Assembly: GCA_021613375.1 (NCBI GenBank)
Contig: CM038705.1
Coordinates: 5,553,864-5,617,863 of the forward strand
Direction: 5' to 3'
DNA from: Megaleporinus macrocephalus
Taxonomy: Eukaryota; Chordata; Actinopteri; Characiformes; Anostomidae
Length of the DNA stretch: 64,000 nucleotides
Of the stretch, positions 1 to 11,969 are shown piece after piece. The position numbers were made by a program, and so were the translations under genes. Position 1 is the stretch's first letter. The number at the start of each line of letters is the position of its first letter. Under the pieces are notes generated by a model. The model was given only the letters and a program-made list of their open reading frames with translations. It was not told where the DNA came from and did no database searches.

Positions 1-880
1 GTTTCTGCGGGTTCCTTCCCGAAGCTGTCCGCCGCTGGTCTGGTTCTTGTCCTAAGTTTTCTAAAAACGCTAGACGCCGCCGGAAATGACTCAAACCTTC
101 AAAGGGAGAATGCTTCCTGGTGTTAATCGGCAGTGCCGAGTTACAGTAAGCAGTTCTGAGGAATGTTGGGATGGAGAAAGTATGAGGTGATTGGCTGGTC
201 TCCCGGTGGTGAAAGCGTCTTCCTCTGTTGCGACAGACCTGCAATTCAACGTCACAGTTTGTGTGGACAGGAATGTGCATGTAAATCAATAAAGAGCAGA
301 ACGGAACGTGGGCGCTTTCGGATGCTATCAGGCAAGCTGGAGCGCATCGTATTCCTCGGAATCAAGTGAAAGTCACTGGATCTGCTCTGAATCACGACTA
401 CAACCTTGACCTCCAGAGAAGATTGAAGATGTTTCATGGAATTATACTTGGACTCTGTCTTTGCTTAATAATCGTCATAATAAACCACAAATAATCCACT
501 AACATTCCTTTATATATCAACATTATTTCTATTACAAATCCTTTCTATAGACTTGCACTCCATCCTGAGGGTCCACCAGTAAGAACAGCAGATCTGATTA
601 GAACAGATGTAAATAACCATACATACAATACAAAGTAACATGAATGTGTTATTGTGAGAGAAGTAGGTCCTATCTTGAGCTCCAGTTTGAAGAAGTGTGG
701 TTCCAGATTTCTCCTGGACGCCCCAGACATTGTATGAATGTATTCAGTTCCTTCAGCAACAATCTTGATTTAGCTTAATGAAGTACTGAGCAGTCAAAGC
801 AGGTATTAGATGAGAACTGTAAATAATACTGGGTTGTTTAGGAGAAGCTTGGAAAGGGTTAAATAAACACACTGACGTAT
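1..880. other. Non-repetitive stretch, no gene recognised
   Basis: Only short open frames of 60-70 codons occur, on both strands, with no recognisable domain, no splice pattern I could follow and no RNA gene. I see no tandem structure before about position 880. Confidence 0.5.
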
Positions 881-1086
881 GAAAAAGCACTACTTACTGT
901 ATTAATACTGTTTAATATGTAAATAATAAAGTGTAAAAGCACTACTTACTCTATTAATACTTATTAATATTTAATAATAAAGTGTAAAAGCACTACTTAC
1001 TCTATTCATACTGTTTAATATTTAATAATAAAGTGTAAAAGCACTACTTACTCTATTAATACTGTTTAATATGTAAATAATAAAGT
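881..1086. repeat. AT-rich minisatellite, 51-bp unit, about 4 copies
   Basis: The phrase agcactacttactctattaa recurs with starts of the repeat unit at about 881, 931, 982 and 1033, a 51-bp spacing. Each unit ends in a run such as taatatgtaaataataaag. Copies differ by a few substitutions and one or two single-base indels. Confidence 0.9.
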
Positions 1087-1239
1087 ATTTACTGAGTAAA
1101 TAAAAGCTTCATGTCTGAAAAAATTAGCTTTATTATATATAATGTTGTCCCCCAGTATCCTAAAACCTTTGCTCAGTACTGCATATTATACTGTTCTATA
1201 TTGTCAGACACATTAAATGTTAGGCTGTGATGTTGTCTG

Positions 1240-1612
1240 CTCCTATAAATGTACACAGTCGAGTCACATTATTATGACCACCAGCTAATATCCAGAGTAA
1301 CCACCGTGTGCAGCCTGGACAGCAGCTAGACAGACTAGGAGACTCAATAAGCTCCTGGTAGGTGGCCACAGGTATCTGAAGCCATCCAGACTGCAGTGCA
1401 TCCCGCAGCTGCTGGAGGGAGCGTGGAGGAGGATTCATAGAGTCAACACCACCATCCATCAGTTGGGTTCAAGTCTGGGGGATTAGGGAGTCCAGGGTAG
1501 TACTTGGAAGTATTGGTCAGCTCTTTCAACCAATGTGGGACATTTCTAGCTGTGTGACCCATTGCATTGTCCTGCTAGACGATCCCATCCACCCCAGGGG
1601 CAACCAAGGGAA
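1240..1612 (-). pseudogene. Tc1/mariner-type transposase remnant (C-terminal half)
   Basis: Read on the minus strand, this carries the order of motifs expected of the C-terminal half of a Tc1/mariner DDE transposase. First comes QDNA followed by GHTARNVPHW (the block around the second catalytic aspartate). Next is PPDLNPTDG, a decayed form of the family's SPDLNPIEHLW signature around the third acidic residue. Then comes LQQLRDALQSGWLQIP, the usual C-terminal helix. The end nearest 1260 (reverse complement of gtcacattattatgaccacc) looks like the element's terminal region. The reading frame is interrupted, the glutamate of the third motif is lost and no N-terminal DNA-binding part is visible, so it is a dead 5'-truncated copy. 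Family placement is established knowledge of the motifs; exact subfamily is unknown. Confidence 0.85.
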
Positions 1613-3100
1613 ATGATCTCTGGTCCTCTTGAAATCGTTGGTCTGGGATTTGTGTCCAGTGAACTCTGCTGCACGTGGAGACCTGTATATTGCCTGGCTG
1701 GTTCATGTCATAAGGTGACTGCATCAACGTCACATCCCTGTTTTAAGTTTCATGACGGCGGGAAAAGAATTCTTGGACACAAGAGGCGCTGTTGTTTGCC
1801 GCTTGAGTGTTTATATCCAAGGAAAATCCTGAAAAGCAGTGCACGGGTGAAGGCAGCACCTGGAAAAGTGAAAGCAAACCAGACATAGACTCAAACCAAT
1901 GCCTGTTTTCAAAAGGACAATCAAAACAATGGACGCAGACATCACGAGTTGCATGCGACTGGCAACCTGTTGCGTACAGAGAACGAGGCAGAACGAGGCT
2001 GGTCCTGAAACTGCAGCACCAAACTCAGCAAATCAACCCCTTTCGTGTGTAACAGGAACTGATCTGAGGTCTTGGCGAAAGCCGACCATGAAAGTGTGAG
2101 AGAGGTGACCATGAGAAGGTCCGGCGTAATGTTTGGGTGTTTCTAGGCTACATTTGAAAACACTGAGGAGCATTCAGGGCTGTTTTTTCAGCCATAACAG
2201 AGCGCTGACCTTGCGCTGTCCAGCCTGAAGGGAACGAGCATAAAGGCGAAGCAGGTAAAATCAATTATTGCAAGAGAAGCACTAAAAAGTAGGCCAGCTG
2301 CTTTTCACGATCCTGTCCCGCTTCCTCCAGATGGACGGGCCGCTAGCTGCTCAGCTCAGAACGTGATGCTTTAATAGAGACAAGCTCTGGATCACTTTTC
2401 TGCAACAAAGCTGGTGCCGGTTTTCACTTCCCATTGTAAGATGTAAACGAGAACAGAGCCAGAAGAGAAGATTAGAAACATCTGTCCTGTTCAGGCCCTT
2501 CAGAGGAACATGGTGACTGTATCTGTAAGAAGTTACAGTTGTAGCACTTATATTATATTATTCACAGAGGGTTTGTCCACAGTTTGCTGCCGTCCAGAGT
2601 CACGTCTGAGAGTGGAGCTTCATTGAGAGAAGAGCTCTTCAGAGCTTTCCATTAGCTTGTATAGGCTCTCGATGTTTGAATCCATCCAAAACCTACTCGA
2701 TTGTGGTTCTACCGGTTTCCTTGGGATGAGAAAGAGAAGTGGCTGCAACTGATAAGGTAAAATTTGATCCCTGGGAGTTCCTGCGTTTGCTATCTGGCCA
2801 AGCTAGCTAATATTAGCACCCACTGGCCAAAGCCAAACTGGCCCTTTGCAGACCCCCTTGATACAATCTGTGGGTTTTATAGGGTGTTTCTTGCTATGAA
2901 CGCACATCTTTTTGTTTCAGGGGTTTGCAGGCTTGTCGGTTAGACAAGGGCTGATCAGGATAGCTGAAAAATATGTTCCACCTAGCTGGACAGCACCACA
3001 TGAATCAGTTTCTGATGGTTTGTGTTCATAAATGTAGGAGGCCTGTATGCGTCTGTAATGTGAATGAATAGTTCCCTAAAATATATATACAAGTCAACGC
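1613..3100. other. Non-repetitive stretch, no gene recognised
   Basis: Open frames reach at most 108 codons and show no recognisable family. The stretch has ordinary base composition and no tandem repeats. Part of the first 50 bases may still belong to the Tc1 remnant. I see nothing else that supports a function. Confidence 0.45.
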
Positions 3101-4170
3101 TGTTCCTCTCCTCCACTGACCATTGCTGATGTTTCTCTCCTCAACTGGCCACCACTTCTGTTCTTCTCCTCCACTGATGTTCACTGTGGTTCCTCTCCTC
3201 CACTGTCATTGCTGTTTCTCTCCTCCACTGTCATTGCTGTTCCTCTCCTTTACTGACCATCACTGCTGTTCCTCTCCTCTACTGACCATCACTGATGTTC
3301 CTCTCCTCCACTGACCATCACTGCTGTTCTAGAACAATGTGAATTGAGAAGAACTTCTGCACTGACCATCACTGCTGTTCCTCTCCTTCACTGACCATCA
3401 CTGCTGTTCCTTTCCCCCATTGACCATCACTGCTGTACCTTTCCTCCACTGACCATCACTGCTGTTCTAGAACAATGTGAATTGAGAAGAATTCCTCCAC
3501 TGGCCATCACTGCTGTTCCTCTCCTCCTCTGACCATCACTGCTGTTCTTCTCCCCCACTGACCACCACTGCTGTTCTAGAACAATGTAAATTGAGAAGAA
3601 CTCCTCCACTGACCATCACTGTTGTTCCTTTCCTCCACTGACCATCACTGCTGTTCTAGAACAATGTGAATTGAGAAGAACTTCTGCACTGACCATCACT
3701 GCTGTTCCTCTCCTTCACTGACCATCACTGCTGTTCCTTTCCCCCATTGACCATCACTGCTGTACCTTTCCTCCACTGACCATCACTGCTGTTCTAGAAC
3801 AATGTGAATTGAGAAGAATTCCTCCACTGGCCATCACTGCTGTTCCTCTCCTTTACTGACCATCACTGCTGTTCCTCTCCTCCTCTGACCATTACTGCTG
3901 TTCTTCTCCCCCACTGACCACCACTGCTGTTCTAGAACAATGTAAATTGAGAAGAACTCCTCCACTGACCATCACTGTTGTTCCTTTCCTCCACTGACCA
4001 TCACTGCTGTTCCTCTCCTTTATTGACCATCACTGCTGTTCCTTTCCTCCACTGACCACCACTGCTGTTCTAGAACAATGTAAATTGAGAAGAACTCCAT
4101 TGACCATCACTGCTGTTCCTCTCCTTCACTGACCATCACTGCTGTTCTAGAACAATGTGAATTGAGAAGA
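3101..4170. repeat. Minisatellite, about 29-bp C/T-rich units with higher-order structure
   Basis: Units contain ctgaccatcactgctgttc followed by ctctcctcca. At intervals a second unit, ttctagaacaatgtgaattg followed by agaagaactcctcca, is interspersed. A block beginning tctgcactgaccatc near 3356 recurs near 3683, so there is a higher-order period of about 327 bp. Short open frames here are by-products of the repeat. Confidence 0.93.
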
Positions 4171-4195
4171 ACTCCTGGTCACTGCTGTGAGAGGA

Positions 4196-4615
4196 AGTGA
4201 CAGTTAGTAAAATAGGGGAACAGCAGTGCTGGTCAGTAAAGGAGAGAAACAGCAGTTAGGGTCAATGAAGGAGAGAAACAGGAGTGATGGTCAGTGGAGG
4301 AGAGGGACAGCAGTGATAGTCAGTGGAGGAGAGGGACAGCAGTGATGGTCAGTGGAGGAGAGGAACAGCAGTGATGATCAGTGGAGAGGAACAGCAGTGA
4401 TGGTCAGTGGAGGAGAGGAACAGCAGTGATGCTAAGTGGAGGAGAGGGACAGCAGTGATGGTCAGTGGAGGAGAGGAACAGCAGTGATGGTCAGTGGAGG
4501 AGAGGAACAGCAGTGATGGTCAGTGGAGGAGAGGAACAGCAGTGATGGTCAGTGGAGGAGAGGAACAGCAGTGATGATCAGTGGAAGTTCTTCTCAATTC
4601 ACATTGTTTTAGAAT
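4196..4615. repeat. Inverted copy of the 3.1-4.2 kb minisatellite
   Basis: The units gaacagcagtgatggtcagt and ggaggaga are the reverse complement of the units upstream. The block ends at about 4585-4610 with gttcttctcaattcacattg, the reverse complement of the interspersed second unit, so the whole composite structure is inverted. The switch of orientation falls between about 4170 and 4210. Confidence 0.92.
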
Positions 4616-6375
4616 GTTCTTTCCCAGTGACACAAGGTTCTACCCTGTGAAGTTGTTCTAGAAAGCTCTTTTGCATTCACACTGTTCAGAAATATTGTTA
4701 CCTTTTTATCCTCTTCCCTGTGCACACTGTTCTCCATTCACAGTGTTATACAATGTTCTCCCCGTTCTCACTATTCTATAATCCTCTCCATTACTAGTGT
4801 TCTAGAATGTTCTCCCCTGTTCATACTGTTCTAGAAAGTTTTTCTCCGTTCACACTGTTATGTAATATATTTATGCTGTTCTAGAATATTCTTCACTGTT
4901 TTAGCTGGCTATAGAATATTTTCCCAATTTGCATTGTTCTATAACGTTCTCCACTCGCTCAGGTCTCAGTTCTTCTTCTAGAACAATGTAAAGACCAGAG
5001 CTCACCAACCCCAATATACTTCAACAAATTAACAAATGTTGAGCTGGTCCTATCCTGTATTAGCTTGTTAGTTGATTCTAGAATGGTTTTCTTCCATTCA
5101 GGCTCTTCTAGCGTTCTCACATTGTTCTTAAAGGTTCTCCCTTATTTACACTCTTTGAGAATGTTCTTCTCCAGTCCAATCACTTTGTATTAGAAAGTTC
5201 TACCCTATTCATGAATATGTTCTGAACCAGCCCAAAGTTCTTCAACAGACAGTAGCAAACCCAAATGCTGGTTTGTTGCACTGTACACATGTTTGATTTT
5301 TGGCATGTTCTAGAATGTTCTCCCCTGTTTATACTGTTCTAGAAAGTTCTTCTCTGTTCACACTGTTATGTAATATTCCCTTCCATTTATGCTGTTCTAG
5401 AATATTCTACACTGTTTTAGCAGCTATAGAATGTTTTCCCAATTTGCATTGTTGTAGAATGTTCTCCACTCGCTCAGGTTTCAGTTCTTCTTCTAGAACA
5501 ATGTTCTAGTTCTTGTCCTCCACCAGTGCTCACCAACCCCAACATACTTCAACAAAAGAACAAATGTTGAGCTGGTCCTATCCTGTATTTGCTTGTTAGG
5601 TGATTCTAGAATGGGTTTCTTCTATTCAAGCTCTTCTAGCGTTCTCACATTGTTTTACAAAGTTCTCCTTTATTTACACTCTGTGAGAATGTTCTACTCC
5701 AATCCAATCACTTTTTATTAGAAAGTTCTACCCTATTCATGAATATGTTCTGAACCAGCCCAAAGTTCTTCAACAGACAGTAGCAAACCCAAATGCTGGT
5801 TTGTTGCACTGTACACATGTTTGATTTTTGGCATGTTCTAGAATGTTCTCCCCTGTTTATACTGTTCTAGAAAGTTCTTCTCTGTTCACACTGTTATGTA
5901 ATATTCCCTTCCATTTATGCTGTTCTAGAATATTCTACACTGTTTTAGCAGCTATAGAATGTTTTCCCAATTTGCATTGTTGTAGAATGTTCTCCACTCA
6001 CTCAGGTCTCAGTTCTTCTTCTAGAACAATGTTCTAGTTCCTGTCCTCCACCAGAGCTCAACAACCCCAACATACTTCAACAAATTAACAAATGTTGAGC
6101 TGATCCTATCCTGTATTAGCTTGTTAGATAATTCTAGAATGGTTTTCTTCCCTTCAGGCTCTTTTAGCGTTCTCACATTGTTCTACAAGGTTCTCCTTTA
6201 TTTACGCTCTGTGAGAATGTTCTTCTCCAATCCAATCACTTTGTATTAGGAAGTTCCACCCTATTCATGAATATGTTCTGGACCAGCCCAACGTTCTTCA
6301 ACAGACAGTAGCAAACCCAAACGCTGGTTTGTTGCACTGTACACATGTTTGATTTTTGGCATGTTCTAGAATGTT
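4616..6375. repeat. Three-copy higher-order repeat (about 510-528 bp) built from about 30-bp units
   Basis: The phrase tctagaatgttctcccctg recurs at about 4801, 5309 and 5837 (spacing 508, then 528). The phrase gttgagctggtcctatcctg recurs near 5037 and 5567, with a variant near 6096. Inside each copy a degenerate unit of the type tgttctagaatgttctcccc is repeated. The second and third copies are nearly identical; the first is more diverged. Two 69-codon open frames at 5300 and 5828 are simply the same repeat read twice. Confidence 0.9.
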
Positions 6376-7100
6376 CCCACCGAGTTACACTTGGTTATAA
6401 AAGACTGATGGTCTGATGAAAACATTGTGAACTTGCTGGTACAACCAGATTTTGGTATAAAAGCCAAGGGATGAAAAATAAACTGCTTTGTTGATGTTTT
6501 CCACAAAACAATCACTAGAACATAAGAATTGGTTTTTGTTCATTTGAATGAATAGATATTGACTTTAATTGACTTATATTCTTTGCCCACCAGGCACTCT
6601 GGACCAGCCTGGACTGTTCAGATGAATGGGGTGCAACTTTAATTACACGTCACACACTAATCAAATGCACATTGTGAAGCTGCCGTGTAACTGAGAGCCA
6701 GCCTTTTGGTCGCTCACTGCTAGCAGTGCAGTATATGATATACGAGCCGCCGCGGTAGCTGCAGTAATTTGTTGTTCGTGCTTAGCGACAGTAGACACTG
6801 ATTAGCGGTGAAGCTGTGCTGGTTCTGCAGGAGGTTCCTGTGATAAGCCCCAGAGACCCCAGCTGGAGAGGATTGGGACTGACCCCTGTGACCTCAGCTA
6901 CTGCTGTTTGCTTAGCATTTTAGCTTATAGCTTAGCTCCTGCATTTAATATGACCGTCCTGTGTCTGGATCAAAGGCTAAAGCTGTCTAAACCGATATCA
7001 GAGCTGCTTAATATCACCTGGAATGTAAGAGTGATAAACATCTGCTTTTCCTCTATCAGACCATGAGAGGGACTTCAGGGTGACTGTCATCGCTGATATG
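6376..7100. other. Non-repetitive spacer between minisatellite arrays
   Basis: No open frame of note and no recognisable element. A perfect 14-bp palindrome cactgctagcagtg lies at 6715-6728. Otherwise ordinary sequence. Confidence 0.45.
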
Positions 7101-7102
7101 AA

Positions 7103-10100
7103 CTACAGGGATTGAGGGAGAACATTCTGGAACATTACAAATGGGGTAAATGTCCTATAAGAATGAGAAAGTGGGGAGAACATTGTAGAGCTTTGGAAAT
7201 GTTGAGAATAATAGAATATAAAAGTGGAAATGTTGAGAATAGTGGGAATGGCAAGAACATTGTGGAACTGTGGAAATAGGGAGAACATTGTAGAACAACA
7301 GGAATGGGGAGAACATTGTGTAACTATGGGAATGTTGAGAGCATTATAGAACACTAGGAATGGGGAGAACATTGTAGAACAATGGGAATGGGGAGAACAT
7401 TGCCGAATGGTGGGAATGGAGAGAACATTGTAGAACAGTGGAAATTGGGAGAACATTGTAGAACAGTGGGAATGTTGAGAAAAGTGGGAATGGCAAGAAC
7501 ATTGTGGAACTGTGGAAATGGGGAGAACATTATAGAACAACAGGAATGGGGAGAATATTGTAAAATAGTGGAAATGGATAGAACACTGTAGAACAGTGAG
7601 GCTGGGGAGAACATTGTAGAACAGTGGGAATGGAACGAGTGGGGAGAACACTGTAGAATGTTGTTCTCCCCATTCTTACGTTCTACAACGTTCTCCCTAT
7701 TCCCATTGTTCTACAATGTTCTCCCCATTCCCAGTGTGTGCATTCTCCCCATTCCCACTGTTCTATAATGCTCTCAACATTCCTACAGTTACACAATGTT
7801 CTCTCCATTCCCTCCATTCTACAGCGTTCTCCCCATTCCCATTGTTCTACAATGTTCTCCCCATTCCCAGTGTGTGCATTCTCCCCATTCCCACTGTTCT
7901 ATAATGCTCTCAACATTCCTACAGTTACACAACGTTCTCTCCATTCCCACTGTTCTACAATGTTCTCCCCATTCCCTTTGTTCCACAATGTTCTCCCCAT
8001 TCCCAGTGTTTGCATTCTCCCCATTCCCAGTACATTGTAGAATAGCAGTAATGGGGAGAACATTGCAGAACAATGGGAATAGGCAGTACATTGTAGAATA
8101 GCAGGAATGGGGAGAACATTGTAGAATAGTGGGAATGGGGAGAACATTGTAGAACAATAGGAATGGGGAGAACATTGTGTAACTATGGGAATGTTGAGAG
8201 CATTATAGAACACTAGGAACGGGGAGAACATTGTAGAACAATGGGAATGGGGAGAACATTGTAGAATGGTGGGAATGGAGAGAACATTGCAGAATGGTGG
8301 GAATGGAGAGAACATTGTAGAACAGTGGAAATGGGGAGAACATTGTAGAACAACAGGAATGGGGAGAACATTGTGTAACTATGGGAATGTTGAGAGCATT
8401 ATAGAACAATGGGAATGGGGAGAACATTGTAGAATGGTGGGAATGGAGAGAACATTGCAGAATGGTGGGAATGGAGAGAACATTGTAGAACAGTGGAAAT
8501 GGGGAGAACATTGTAGAACAGTGGGAATGTTGAGAAAAGTGAGAATGGCAAGAACATTGTGGAACTGTGGAAATGGGGAGAACCTTATAGAACAACAGGA
8601 ATGGGGAGAATATTGTAGAATAGTGGAAATGGAGAGAACACTGTAGGCAGTGAGGCTGGGGAGAACATTGTAGAACAGTGGGAATGGAACGAGTGGGAAT
8701 TCTCACGTTCTACAACGTTCTCCCCATTCCCTCCATTCTACAACGTTCTCCCCATTCCCATTGTTCTACAATGTTCTCCCCATTCCCAGTGTGTGCATTC
8801 TCCCCATTCCCACTGTTCTATAATGCTCTCAACATTCCTACAGTTACACAACGTTCTCTCCATTCCCACTGTTCTACAATGTTCTCCCCATTCCCTTTGT
8901 TCCACAATGTTCTCCCCATTCCCAGTGTTTGCATTCTCCCCATTCCCAGTACATTGTAGAATAGCAGTAATGGGGAGAACATTGCAGAACAATGGGAATA
9001 GGCAGTACATTGTAGAATAGCAGGAATGGGGAGAACATTGTAGAATAGTGGGAATGGGGAGAACATTGTAGAACAATGGGAATGGGGAGAACATTGTAGA
9101 ATGGTGGGAATGGAGAGAACATTGCAGAATGGTGGGAATGGAGAGAACATTGTAGAACAGTGGAAATGGGGAGAACATTGTAGAACAATAGGAATGGGGA
9201 GAATATTGTGTAACTATGGGAATGTTGAGAGCATTATTGAACACTAGGAATGGGGAGAACATTGTAGAACAATGGGAATGGGGAGAACATTGTAGAATGG
9301 TGGGAATGGAGAGAACATTGCAGAATGGTGGGAATGGAGAGAACATTGTAGAACAGTGGAAATGGGGAGAACATTGTAGAACAGTGGGAATGTTGAGAAA
9401 AGTGGGAATGGCAAGAACATTGTGGAACTGTGGAAATGGGGAGAACATTATAGAACAACAGGAATGGGGAGAATATTGTAGAATAGTGGAAATGGAGAGA
9501 ACACTGTAGGCAGTGAGGCTGGGGAGAACATTGTAGAACAGTGGGAATGGAACGAGTGGGAATTCTCACGTTCTACAACGTTCTCCCCATTCCCTCCATT
9601 CTACAACGTTCTCCCCATTACCATTGTTCTACAATGTTCTCCCCATTCCCAGTGTGTGCATTCTCCCCATTCCCACTGTTCTATAATGCTCTCAACATTT
9701 CCACAGTTACACAACGTTCTCTCCATTTCCACTGTTCTACAATGTTCTCCCCATTCCCTTTGTTCCACAATGTTCTTCCCATTCCCAGTGTTTGCATTCT
9801 CCCCATTCCCAGTACATTGTAAAATAGCAGTAATGGGGAGAACATTGCAGAACAATGGGAATAGGCAGTACATTGTAGAATAGCAGGAATGGGGAGAACA
9901 TTGTAGAATAGTGGGAATGGGGAGAACATTGTAGAACAACAGGAATGGGGAGAACATTGTAGAACAGTGGGAATGGGGAGAATATTGTAGAACAACAGGA
10001 ATGGGGAGAACATTGTAGAACAGTGGAAATGGGGAGAATATTGTAGAACAACAGGAATGGGGAGAACATTGTAAAACAGTGGGAATGGAAAGAGTGGGGA

Positions 10101-10560
10101 GAACAAAATATAATAATGCGAATGGGAAAAACATTGTTCTCTCCATTCCCACCATTCTACAATGTTCTCCCCATTCCTACTGTTCTATAATGCTCTCAAC
10201 ATTCCCACAGTTACAAAACGTTCTCTCCATTCCCACCGTTCTACATTGCGTAACTGTGGGAATGTTGAAAGCATTATAGAACAGTGGGAATGGAGAGAAC
10301 ATTGTAGAACAATGGGGAATGGGGAGAACATTGTAAACTAGCAGGAATGGGGAGAACATTGTAGAACAGTGGGAATAGAGAGAACATTGTTTAACTGTGG
10401 GAATGTTGAGAGCATTGTAGAACAGTCGGAATGAGGAGAATGCACACAGTGGGAATGGAAAGAACGTTGTAGAGCAGTGGGAATGATGAGAACACTGTAG
10501 AACTACATGGAACAGTAAATCAGGCAGAACATTCTAAAACAGTGTAAATGGGAAGAATAA
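7103..10560. repeat. Minisatellite of about 28-30-bp units in nine blocks of alternating orientation
   Basis: The unit reads gggaatggggagaacattgt agaacagt on the plus strand in some blocks and as its reverse complement (tgttctacaatgttctcccc attcccac) in others. Approximate blocks: G-rich 7103-7660, C-rich 7661-8030, G-rich 8031-8699, C-rich 8700-8950, G-rich 8951-9562, C-rich 9563-9812, G-rich 9813-10135, C-rich 10136-10245, G-rich 10246-10560. The junctions at 8699/9562 and 8950/9813 are 863 bp apart, so G-rich plus C-rich pairs were duplicated as a unit. Many overlapping open frames of 60-236 codons appear on both strands; they are repetitive and have no recognised domain. Confidence 0.95.
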
Positions 10561-10709
10561 TATTCAAGAACAGTGTTCTGTCTCATCCACACTGTTCTAG
10601 AACAGGTTCTCTATAACTGGTCTAAGATCCATGATCCATGCAGGTGCTCTAGAAGTGTTGATTATATAATCATATACACAGAGAACAGTATCGAGATGGA
10701 GTTGATCAC

Positions 10710-10741
<32 letters not shown>

Positions 10742-11960
10742 CATCGTTCTGTGTTATGCTAACTGCAGTTCACACTTCCAAACCCTGAACACCTTGTGGG
10801 TGGTGTGGTGTCCAAACAGTGGCCTGGTCAGGAGATATGGTCATTAGAACCATGGGATCTTTGCCGAAGTCCAAGAGTCAAACATTCTCTTCTCCGTCTG
10901 CAGATGCCATTTCTGGACAGGGATTCCACTTCCGACCTCCGGGACATTTACATAAGAACCCTCAGCTTTCCACGTACTCAGAAAATAAAGTCCAGTAGTT
11001 CAGATAATGAAGCAGCTCTAATAACCTGAACACAATAACAACCACAGCATTCGTCCACCTCACATTATCACAATCATAGTACAATCACATCACAGCTTAT
11101 TAGTGTTCTAGATAGATTTCATAATATCATGGCTACTTTTAATAATTATACACAATCAAAAACAACAGCTAAGCAGAGTGAAGCAATGCCATAGAACCAG
11201 TTCGTATGTGGTGAGAACATGATCCGACCTCGATCCGAACCAAGTATTAGGTGTACTCCACAAATTTGATCTAAACATCTCCTGCAGCCAGGTGTGCTTT
11301 GCATTATGGGATGCGGCAGATGGCGTAAACAGAGAACTGGAGAACTGTAGCAGCTAACAGGGCGAGGACAATGAAGCGAGGTCTCTCTTGGACTAGCAGT
11401 GAGGGATGTTGTCTACTTGATGTTTGGAGTGAGCTGGGTGGTCTGCAGGTGGACTGTAGTTTGGTATATTATCAGATTATTATTACAGCTATGAACAGAT
11501 GCTGTCTCTGCCGTTGCTCCGTGATACGCTCTACAAGAAATGTGCAGTAGTTTAGAAAACCGGATCTTCTTCCTGTGTTTACTTTCTAGCTCACACGCCA
11601 GATAGCTCTGACCAATCAGAGGAGACAACATGCTCACGTGGTTTGTTGGGGCGCATTTTGGTGCGTTTAGGTTTTTGCCTGTGTGAAAACAAACTTAACC
11701 GAGGAGGAAACACTTCAAGTAGACAAACTCATTAACTGATCCAGACCAGTGAAACCAACTACAGGTGTGAAAACGCTATCAGAGAACATTGCTGTGGATG
11801 AAGAACCAAATGTGATCTTCATGTGATGTGTAAAAAACTTCATGCAAAGGTGCTGTTTACTAGTTATAGGTTCTTCTTAGAACCATATTTCCAAGCCAAG
11901 AGCCATTCAGGAACCTATGTGTTTAAATGTGTAGCACAACACTGCCAAGACAATGACCTT
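10561..11960. other. Mostly unique sequence, no gene recognised
   Basis: Open frames do not exceed 77 codons and match nothing I recognise. The piece from about 11590 to 11770 (containing ctgaccaatcagaggagac and gtgtgaaaacgct) and the piece at about 11770-11930 resemble interspersed repeats I have seen in fish sequence, but I cannot name them. Confidence 0.4.
10710..10738. repeat. (AAT)n microsatellite
   Basis: About ten perfect ATA/AAT trinucleotides in a row. Confidence 0.97.
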
Positions 11961-11969
11961 TCAATGGAT

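Noticed and set aside
6715..6760. Possible small hairpin RNA around the cactgctagcagtg palindrome
   Set aside because: The perfect palindrome is only 14 bp without a loop, and flanking sequence does not extend the stem, so it does not look like a microRNA precursor.
7103..10560. Dozens of 60-236-codon frames on both strands
   Set aside because: They follow the minisatellite units and flip strand with them. No domain and no codon-like conservation is visible.
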